Source: Rubrivivax gelatinosus IL144 (lineage in GTDB: Bacteria; Pseudomonadota; Gammaproteobacteria; Burkholderiales; Burkholderiaceae_C). Taken from it: 64,000 nt of DNA. Shown here piece after piece: positions 15,782 to 21,954 of the stretch (position 1 is its first letter; each line of letters starts with the position of its first letter). Under the pieces are notes generated by a model. That model was not told the DNA's origin. It saw only the letters and a program-made list of their open reading frames with translations, and did no database searches. A program made the position numbers and the translations under genes. The DNA is taken from positions 62,001-126,000 of the forward strand of contig NC_017075.1 in assembly GCF_000284255.1 (NCBI RefSeq), given 5' to 3'.

Positions 15782-16428
15782 ACACCCGACTCGTGATGCG
15801 CCCGCTGGCGCTGGCCCTGGCTGCGGCGGCTGCCGCGACGACGCTGTCGGCCTGCGCACCGCTGATCGTCGGCGGCGCGATGGTCGGCGGCAGCATGATG
15901 GTCATCGACCGCCGCACCTCGGGTGCGCAGGTCGAGGACGAAGGCATCGAGCTCAAGGCCGGCAACGCCGTGCGCGAGCTGGCGACGCTGGGCCACGTCA
16001 GCATCACCAGCTACAACCGCCAGGTGCTGCTGACCGGCGAGGTGCCGACCGAGGACGACCGCCAGCGTGTCGAGCGCGCCGTGCGCCGCGTCGAGAACGT
16101 GCGCAGCGTCGCCAACGAGCTGGCGGTGGCCGGCAACAGCTCGCTGAGCTCGCGTTCCAATGACCTCATCCTCACCAGCAAGGTGAAGGCGACCTTCGTC
16201 GACGCCAAGGACCTGCAGGCGCCGGCGATCAAGGTCGTCACCGAACGCGCGACGGTCTACCTGATGGGCCGCGTCACCGAACGCGAGGCGACGCGCGCCT
16301 CCGACCTGGCGCGCTCGGTCTCGGGCGTGCAGCGCGTCGTGCGCGTCTTCGAGGTGATCTCCGAAGCCGAGCTCGCCAACCTGCAGAAGGCCACCCAGCC
16401 TTCGGAGCCGGCCTCCGGCAACCGCTGA
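15778..16428 (+). CDS. dolP: DolP/YraP-type outer-membrane lipoprotein with two BON domains
   Basis: A lipoprotein helping outer-membrane integrity and BAM function in E. coli. The 216-residue product has a lipoprotein signal ending LSACAP, with the lipidated Cys in the lipobox LSAC. Two BON domains follow, the first around GNAVRELATLGHVSITSYNRQVLLTGEV and the second around SKVKATFVDAKDLQAPAIKVVTERATVYLMGRV. I chose GTG 15778, which overlaps the diaA stop; the ATG at 15796 would leave a shorter but still usable signal. The end is followed by a 34 bp gap to the convergent dehydrogenase gene. Confidence 0.9.
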   Translation: MNTRLVMRPLALALAAAAAATTLSACAPLIVGGAMVGGSMMVIDRRTSGAQVEDEGIELKAGNAVRELATLGHVSITSYNRQVLLTGEVPTEDDRQRVERAVRRVENVRSVANELAVAGNSSLSSRSNDLILTSKVKATFVDAKDLQAPAIKVVTERATVYLMGRVTEREATRASDLARSVSGVQRVVRVFEVISEAELANLQKATQPSEPASGNR

Positions 16429-16462
16429 ACGAGCGGGCGGGCCGCCGGCCCGCCGCCCGTCT

Positions 16463-17353
16463 TCAGCGCAGGCGCTGGATCAGGCTGGACGTGTCCCAGC
16501 GCTGTCCGCCCAGCGCCTGCACCTCGGCGTAGAACTGGTCGACGAGCGCCGTCACCGGCACGCGCGCGCCGTTGCGGCGCGCCTCGTCGAGCACCAGGCC
16601 GAGGTCCTTGCGCATCCAGTCGACGGCGAAGCCGAAGTCGAACTTGCCTTCGACCATCGTCTTGCCGCGGTTGTCCATCTGCCAGCTCTGCGCCGCGCCC
16701 TTGCCGATGACGTCGAGCACCAGCGGCATGTCCAGCCCGGCGTGCTGGCCGAAGGCGATGGCTTCGGCCAGGCCCTGCACCAGGCCGGCGATGGCGATCT
16801 GGTTGACCATCTTCGCCAGCTGGCCGGCACCGCTGTCGCCGATGCGCGTGACGGCGCGTGCGAAGGCCAGCGCCACCGGCTTCATGGACTCGAACGCGGC
16901 CTCGTCGCCGCCGCACATCACGGTCAGCACGCCGTTGACGGCACCGGCCTGGCCGCCGGAGACCGGGGCGTCGACGAACTGCAGGCCACGCCCTTCGGCG
17001 GTGGCCTGTAGTTCGCGAGCCACTTCGGCCGAGGCCGTCGTGTGGTCGACGAAGACCGCGCCCGGCGCCATGCCGGCGAAGGCGCCGGTCTCGCCCAGCG
17101 TCACGGCGCGCAGGTCGTCGTCGTTGCCGACGCAGCAGAAGACGAACTCGGCGCCGGCCGCGGCTTCGGCCGGGGTCGGCTGGCTGGCGCCGCCGTACTC
17201 GGCGACCCAGGCCTGGGCCTTGGCGGCGCTGCGGTTGTAGACGGTGACGCGGTGGCCGGCGCGGGCGAGGTGCCCGGCCATCGGGTAGCCCATGACGCCC
17301 AGGCCGATGAAGGCGACGGAGCGGGCGGGAACGGGGTCGTAGGTCTTGCTCAT
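16463..17353 (-). CDS. Beta-hydroxyacid dehydrogenase (GarR/MmsB family)
   Basis: An NAD(P)-dependent oxidoreductase of 296 residues in the 3-hydroxyisobutyrate dehydrogenase/tartronate semialdehyde reductase family. The Rossmann motif is FIGLGVMGYPMAGHL (about residues 15-29), the substrate signature DAPVSGGQAGA (about 128-138), and the catalytic lysine lies in GAGQLAKMVNQ (about residue 180). The family cannot be split by eye into GarR, MmsB or other members. No glyoxylate carboligase or valine gene lies adjacent. It stands next to pilU on the same strand with a 48 bp gap. Confidence 0.85.
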   Translation of the reverse strand: MSKTYDPVPARSVAFIGLGVMGYPMAGHLARAGHRVTVYNRSAAKAQAWVAEYGGASQPTPAEAAAGAEFVFCCVGNDDDLRAVTLGETGAFAGMAPGAVFVDHTTASAEVARELQATAEGRGLQFVDAPVSGGQAGAVNGVLTVMCGGDEAAFESMKPVALAFARAVTRIGDSGAGQLAKMVNQIAIAGLVQGLAEAIAFGQHAGLDMPLVLDVIGKGAAQSWQMDNRGKTMVEGKFDFGFAVDWMRKDLGLVLDEARRNGARVPVTALVDQFYAEVQALGGQRWDTSSLIQRLR

Positions 17354-17401
17354 CGGCGGGCGGTGTCTGGCGGTGGGGACCGCCGATTCTGCCGCCCGGC
17401 C

Positions 17402-18538
17402 TTAGATGACGCGCATGTTCTCCGTGCCGGCGGAGAGGTCGCGGCTGCGCGCGCGCTGGCTGTTGAGCTTGATCTGCAGGCGCAGGTCGTTGACCGAGTC
17501 GGCGTTGCGCAGCGCGTCCTCGTAGGTGATCGCGTTGGCTTCGTAGAGGTCGAACAGCGACTGGTCGAAGGTCTGCATGCCGAGCTCGCGCGAGCGCTTC
17601 ATCAGCTCCTTGATCTCGCCGATCTCGCCCTTGAAGATCATGTCCGACACGAGCGGCGTGTTGAGCATGATCTCGACGGCCGCGACGCGCCCGCGGCCTT
17701 CCTGGCGCGGCATCAGGCGCTGGCTGACCAGGGCCTTGAGGTTCAGCGACAGGTCCATCAGCAGCTGGCCGCGGCGCTCCTCGGGGAAGAAGTTGATGAT
17801 GCGGTCCAGCGCCTGGTTGGCGCTGTTGGCGTGCAGCGTGGCCATGCACAGGTGACCGGTCTCGGCGAAGGCCACCGCGTGCTCCATCGTCTCGCGGTCG
17901 CGGACCTCGCCCATCAGGATCACGTCGGGCGCCTGGCGCAGCGTGTTCTTCAGCGCCTGCTCCCAGCCGTCGGTGTCGACGCCGACCTCGCGCTGCGTGA
18001 CGATGCAGTTCTTGTGCGGGTGCACGAACTCGATCGGGTCCTCGACGGTGATGATGTGGCCGTAGGAGTGCTCGTTGCGCCAGTCGACCATCGCCGCCAG
18101 CGAGGTGCTCTTGCCCGAGCCGGTGGCGCCGACGAAGATGACCAGGCCGCGCTTGGTCATCGCGATGTCCTTGAGCACGCCCGGCAGGCCCAGCGTGTCG
18201 ATCGTCGGCAGCGTCTGCGGGATCGTGCGCAGCACCAGGCCGACCTGGCCCTGCTGCATGAAGGCGTTGACGCGGAAGCGCCCCACGCCCTGCGGGCTGA
18301 TCGCGAAGTTGCACTCCTTGGTGCGCTCGAACTCGGCGGCCTGCTTGTCGTTCATCACCGCGCGCGCCAGCTGCAGCGTGTGCTGGCCGGTCAGCGGCTG
18401 CGGCGAGACCTTGGTCACCTTGCCGTCGACCTTGATCGCCGGCGGGAAGTCGGCGGTGAGAAAGAGGTCCGAGCCGCTGCGCGTGATCATCAGCCGCAGC
18501 AGATCGTTGACGAATTTCGAGGCCTGGTCGCGTTCCAT
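17402..18538 (-). CDS. pilU: Twitching-motility ATPase PilU
   Basis: A 378-residue PilT-like hexameric ATPase that powers, with PilT, type IV pilus retraction at the inner membrane. Walker A is GATGSGKST, and the Asp box and His box lie in EDPIEFVHPHKNCIVTQREVG and TGHLCMATLHANSANQALDRI. It is PilU rather than PilT because the C-terminal part reads LNTPLVSDMIFKGE instead of the PilT pattern AIRNLIRE. The end carries a PilU-type extension (NDLRLQIKLNSQRA). It follows the cyclic-nucleotide-binding gene by 19 bp. Confidence 0.93.
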   Translation of the reverse strand: MERDQASKFVNDLLRLMITRSGSDLFLTADFPPAIKVDGKVTKVSPQPLTGQHTLQLARAVMNDKQAAEFERTKECNFAISPQGVGRFRVNAFMQQGQVGLVLRTIPQTLPTIDTLGLPGVLKDIAMTKRGLVIFVGATGSGKSTSLAAMVDWRNEHSYGHIITVEDPIEFVHPHKNCIVTQREVGVDTDGWEQALKNTLRQAPDVILMGEVRDRETMEHAVAFAETGHLCMATLHANSANQALDRIINFFPEERRGQLLMDLSLNLKALVSQRLMPRQEGRGRVAAVEIMLNTPLVSDMIFKGEIGEIKELMKRSRELGMQTFDQSLFDLYEANAITYEDALRNADSVNDLRLQIKLNSQRARSRDLSAGTENMRVI

Positions 18539-18557
18539 CTGGTGTTCTCCCTTGCGC

Positions 18558-19079
18558 TCAGGCGTCGCCGAGCAGCGCCGACAGCCGCGTGCTGGTCTGC
18601 CGCAGCCGCAGCGACAGCCGCCGGGCCAGCGCCGCCAGCAGCATCAGCGCGAGTTGTGCGTCGGCGTTCATCAGCGCCAGCAGCTTGCTCGTCTCGAGCA
18701 CCGCGAGCACGCAGGGCTCGGTGCTGCGGCAGTCCGACAGCCGCGGCCCGGCGTCGAGCAGCGACATCTCGCCGAGCACGTCGCCCGGGCGGATCTCGGC
18801 CAGCCGCGCCGTCGTCGTCGCGCCCTGGTGTTCGACGACCACCGTGCCCTCGAGCACGACGACCATGAACTCGCCCGGCTCGTCCTGGACGATCAGCCGC
18901 TTGCCGGCGGCGACCCGCACGAAGACGAGGTAAGGCGCCAGCCGCGCCATCGACGCCTCGTCGAACGGCCGCCGCCCGCCCGCCCACAGCGCTGCCAGCC
19001 GCCGCAGGCCTTCATCGGCGTCGAAGGCCTGCGCCCCGACCTGCGCCGCACGCTGCGCCCAAGAAGCGGCGTCGCTCAT
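18558..19079 (-). CDS. Cyclic-nucleotide-binding domain protein between pilT and pilU
   Basis: A 173-residue, single-domain protein. After a short N-terminal helical part comes a cNMP-binding fold: LVFVRVAAGKRLIVQDEPGEFMVVVLEGTVVVEH, then GDVLGEMSLLDAGPRLSDCRS, the phosphate-binding cassette, in which the Glu and the Arg are kept. There is no DNA-binding domain. From its position between pilT and pilU I infer a link between a nucleotide second messenger and pilus retraction. Start ATG 19079 was chosen because the longer frame upstream enters a repeat. The ligand is unknown. Confidence 0.82.
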   Translation of the reverse strand: MSDAASWAQRAAQVGAQAFDADEGLRRLAALWAGGRRPFDEASMARLAPYLVFVRVAAGKRLIVQDEPGEFMVVVLEGTVVVEHQGATTTARLAEIRPGDVLGEMSLLDAGPRLSDCRSTEPCVLAVLETSKLLALMNADAQLALMLLAALARRLSLRLRQTSTRLSALLGDA

Positions 19080-19131
19080 GCGCGTTCCCGGCCCAGCGCA
19101 GGCGTGCAGAGGGTGGCGAACCGACGGCCTA

Positions 19132-19215
19132 TCAAGCAGACGCCGCGGACGGGCTTTGCCCGGCCGCTGGCGTCGCACCCCTGGGGGGGAGCGCCGAAGG
19201 CGCTACGGGGGGGGG
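19132..19215 (+). repeat. Dispersed intergenic repeat, copy 2
   Basis: Same element as at 4698-4779, in the same orientation: GCCGCGGA, then CCGGCCGCTGGCG, CCCCTGGGGGGGA, the AGCGCCGAAGGCGCT hairpin and a terminal G-run. It fills most of the gap between pilT and the cNMP-binding gene, which are transcribed leftward. Its position inside that likely operon mirrors the position of copy 1 between prkA and yeaH. Confidence 0.75.
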
Positions 19216-19221
19216 CCATCG

Positions 19222-20265
19222 TCACCCGGGGAAGTTCTCAGGAATCTTCGCCTTCGCGCGCGCCTCGGCGGGCGTGATGACGTTGCGGCGCACCAGGTCG
19301 GCGAGGTTCTGGTCCAGCGTCTGCATGCCCAGGCTCTGGCCGGTCTGGATGGCCGAGTACATCTGGGCGATCTTGTTCTCGCGGATCAGGTTCTTGATCG
19401 CCGAGGTGGCGATCATGATCTCGTGCGCGGCGACGCGGCCCGAGCCGTCCTTGAGCTTGCACAGCGTCTGCGAGATGACGGCGACCAGCGACTCGGACAG
19501 CATCGCGCGCACCATCTCCTTCTCGGCCGCGGGGAAGACGTCGACGACGCGGTCGATGGTCTTGGCGGCGCTGGAGGTGTGCAGCGTGCCGAAGACCAGG
19601 TGGCCGGTTTCGGCGGCGGTCAGCGCCAGGCGGATCGTCTCCAGGTCGCGCATTTCGCCGACCAGGATCGCGTCCGGGTCCTCGCGCAGCGCCGAGCGCA
19701 GCGCGTTGGCGAAGGAGAGCGTGTGCGGGCCGACCTCGCGCTGGTTGACGAGGCACTTCTTGCTCTCGTGCACGAACTCGATCGGGTCCTCGACGGTGAG
19801 CACATGGCCGTACTCGTTCTCGTTGAGGTGGTTGATCATCGCCGCCAGCGTAGTGCTCTTGCCCGAGCCGGTGGGGCCGGTGACGAGCACCAGGCCGCGC
19901 GGCTTGAGCGCCAGCTCGGAGAAGACCTTGGGCGTGCCCAGCTGCTCCAGCGTCAGGATCTTGCTCGGGATCGTGCGGAACACCGCGCCGGCGCCGCGGT
20001 TCTGGTTGAACGCGTTGACGCGGAAACGTGCGAGGCCCTGGATCTCGAAGCTGAAGTCGCACTCCAGCGTGTCCTCGTAGTGCTTGCGCTGGGCGTCGTT
20101 CATGATGTCGTAGACCATCGCGTGGACCATCTTGTGGTCCAGCGGTTCGACATTGATGCGACGCACGTCCCCGTGCACGCGGATCATCGGCGGCAGCCCG
20201 GCCGACAGGTGCAGGTCGGACGCCTTGTTCTTGACCGAAAATGCGAGCAGCTGGGTGATGTCCAT
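19222..20265 (-). CDS. pilT: Type IV pilus retraction ATPase PilT
   Basis: A 347-residue AAA+-like ATPase that depolymerises the pilus during twitching. Walker A is GPTGSGKST (about residues 130-138). The Asp box and Walker B are in VEDPIEFVHESKKCLVNQREVG and ILVGEMRDLETIRLALTAAETGHLV. The PilT-specific C-terminal sequence AIKNLIRENKIAQMYSAIQ, close to the AIRNLIRE motif needed for retraction, is present. It is divergent from yggS and upstream of the cNMP-binding gene and pilU; the order pilT-cNMP-pilU is probably one transcript. Confidence 0.95.
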   Translation of the reverse strand: MDITQLLAFSVKNKASDLHLSAGLPPMIRVHGDVRRINVEPLDHKMVHAMVYDIMNDAQRKHYEDTLECDFSFEIQGLARFRVNAFNQNRGAGAVFRTIPSKILTLEQLGTPKVFSELALKPRGLVLVTGPTGSGKSTTLAAMINHLNENEYGHVLTVEDPIEFVHESKKCLVNQREVGPHTLSFANALRSALREDPDAILVGEMRDLETIRLALTAAETGHLVFGTLHTSSAAKTIDRVVDVFPAAEKEMVRAMLSESLVAVISQTLCKLKDGSGRVAAHEIMIATSAIKNLIRENKIAQMYSAIQTGQSLGMQTLDQNLADLVRRNVITPAEARAKAKIPENFPG

Positions 20266-20308
20266 GACAGGAGCGCGAGGGCGCCTTTCGCCCAGTGTTC
20301 AAACGATT

Positions 20309-21001
20309 ATGGGCAGCATCTCAAGCAACCTGCAAGAAGTGAAGCGGCGTATCGCCGCGGCCGCGAATGCGACCGGCCGTGACGCGGAAAGCGTCACGCT
20401 GCTCGCCGTCTCCAAGACATTTCCCGCTGCCGATGTGCGCGCCGCGCACGCCGCGGGCCAGCGCGCCTTCGGCGAGAACTACGTGCAGGAGGCGCTGGCC
20501 AAGATCGCCGAACTCGTCGACCTGCGGCCCGAGCTCGAATGGCATCTGATCGGCCCGCTGCAGAGCAACAAGACGCGCCCGGTGGCCGAGGCCTTCGACT
20601 GGGTGCATTCGGTGGACCGGCTGAAGATCGCCCAGCGCCTGGCCGAGCAGCGCCCGGCCTGGCTGCCGCCGCTGCAGCTGTGCCTGCAGGTCAACGTCAG
20701 CGGCGAGGACTCCAAGAGCGGCTGCGCGCCCGAGGACCTGCCGGCGCTGGCGCGGGCCGTCGCCGCCTTGCCGGCCGAACGCGTGCGGCTGCGCGGGCTG
20801 ATGGCCATCCCCGAGCCCAGCGAGGACCCGGCGGCGCAGCGCCTGCCGCTGGCGCGGCTGCGCACGATGCTCGAGGCGCTCAACGCCGAGGGGCTGGCGC
20901 TGGACACCTTGTCGATGGGCATGAGCGCCGACCTCGAGGCCGCCGTCGCCGAGGGCGCGACGCTGGTGCGCATCGGCACCGCGATCTTCGGCCGGCGCTG
21001 A
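20309..21001 (+). CDS. yggS: PLP homeostasis protein YggS/PROSC
   Basis: A 230-residue PLP-binding protein that balances vitamin B6 and affects amino-acid pools. The PLP lysine is in LLAVSKTFPA, and FGENYVQEA, WHLIGPLQSNK and LSMGMSADLEAAVAEGATLVRIGTAIFG are family signatures. Divergence from pilT with a shared intergenic of only 43 bp repeats an arrangement common in proteobacteria, where yggS lies next to pilT. The ATG 20309 start gives MGSISSNLQEVKRRI, the normal YggS N-terminus. Confidence 0.95.
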   Translation: MGSISSNLQEVKRRIAAAANATGRDAESVTLLAVSKTFPAADVRAAHAAGQRAFGENYVQEALAKIAELVDLRPELEWHLIGPLQSNKTRPVAEAFDWVHSVDRLKIAQRLAEQRPAWLPPLQLCLQVNVSGEDSKSGCAPEDLPALARAVAALPAERVRLRGLMAIPEPSEDPAAQRLPLARLRTMLEALNAEGLALDTLSMGMSADLEAAVAEGATLVRIGTAIFGRR

Positions 21002-21011
21002 TGCGCAGGCG

Positions 21012-21221
21012 CTAGTACAGCCCCAGCGCGACTCCCAGTTCGAGGGCCAGCGCGGCGATCAGCGCGGTGATCGCTGCGCCTTCGATCAGCAGCAGGTGGC
21101 GGCGCTCGGCGCCGTCGGCGCGCCGCGGCGGCGGCTCGGCGAGCGGCAGCTCACCCAGGCCCGAAGGCGCGAAGCTCGTCGTCGGGCCGATCAGGCCCGT
21201 GGGGTCGGGTTTCGAGAACAT
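21012..21221 (-). CDS. Small hypothetical protein with a C-terminal membrane helix
   Basis: A 69-residue product beginning MFSKPDPTGLIGPTTSF. The first 45 residues are polar and proline-rich. The last 25 (LLLIEGAAITALIAALALELG) form one hydrophobic helix, so it may be tail-anchored in the inner membrane. I recognise no family. The ATG at 21221 was preferred to an upstream GTG or ATG because the protein composition changes there. It is convergent with yggS, with a 10 bp gap. Confidence 0.5.
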   Translation of the reverse strand: MFSKPDPTGLIGPTTSFAPSGLGELPLAEPPPRRADGAERRHLLLIEGAAITALIAALALELGVALGLY

Positions 21222-21360
21222 CTTTGACTCCCTGTCGTTCCCGATGTCGTCGTGCCGCACGCGCGGCCGGCGCCGATCAAATCATCGTTTTTGGTGAATC
21301 GGCAGAGGGTCCGCCCGCCTGCAGGCCGGGCGGCGTGGCGTGGTGCGCGAAAACGTGCGT

Positions 21361-21861
21361 TCAGACCGGGATGCGGGTGCTGTTCTTCACTTCTTCCATC
21401 ACCGCGTAGGTGCGCGTCTCGCGCACGCCGGGCAGGGTCCAGATGACGCTGCCGATGAACTCGCGGTAGGCCGCCATGTCGGCGACCCGCGTCTTCAGCA
21501 GGTAGTCGAAGCCGCCGGCCACGAGGTGGGCCTCGAGGATCTCGGGCCGCACCTGCACCGCAGCCTTGAAGGTGTCCATCACGTCGTGCACCGTGCGGTC
21601 GAGCAGGATCTCGACGAAGACCAGCAGCCCGGCACCGAGCTTGCTCGGGTCCAGCCGCGCTTCGTAGCCGACGATGTAGCCGTCGCGCGTGAGGCGCTTG
21701 ACGCGTTCGAGCACCGCGGTCGGCGACAAGTGCACTTCCTCGGCCAGCTTGAGGTTGCTGATGCGTCCGTCGGCCTGCAGCACGCGCAGGATGCGGCGGT
21801 CGATCTTGTCCAGCTCGCGCGGGCCTGAGCGCTGACCCTGCTCGGTTGTGGCGTCTTCCAT
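21361..21861 (-). CDS. Lrp/AsnC-family regulator, probable regulator of putA
   Basis: A 166-residue transcription factor. The N-terminal winged helix-turn-helix is LDKIDRRILRVLQADGRISNLKLAEEVHLSPTAVLERVKRL (about residues 17-58). The C-terminal RAM ligand domain carries LEAHLVAGGFDYLLKTRVADM. It is divergent from putA with 93 bp between the starts. PutA here lacks its own DNA-binding domain, so this protein is the natural candidate for proline-responsive control, like PutR of other proteobacteria. An inverted repeat in the intergenic region may be its site. Confidence 0.88.
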   Translation of the reverse strand: MEDATTEQGQRSGPRELDKIDRRILRVLQADGRISNLKLAEEVHLSPTAVLERVKRLTRDGYIVGYEARLDPSKLGAGLLVFVEILLDRTVHDVMDTFKAAVQVRPEILEAHLVAGGFDYLLKTRVADMAAYREFIGSVIWTLPGVRETRTYAVMEEVKNSTRIPV

Positions 21862-21877
21862 CCGTGGGATTCTCGGT

Positions 21878-21936
21878 CAAACGGGCCTCATTCCGAATCG
21901 GATGCGGTGCGTCGCCCCCCACACTGCGCCCGTTTG
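21878..21936. promoter_or_regulatory. Widely spaced inverted repeat in the lrp-putA intergenic region
   Basis: CAAACGGGC (21878-21886) and GCCCGTTTG (21928-21936) are perfect 9 bp reverse complements with their centres 50 bp apart, about five helical turns. The arrangement suits cooperative binding or looping by an Lrp-type octamer. The right arm lies 19 bp upstream of the putA start. It is seen in the sequence; the role is inferred. Confidence 0.45.
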
Positions 21937-21954
21937 TCGCCCAGGAGAGTGCCC

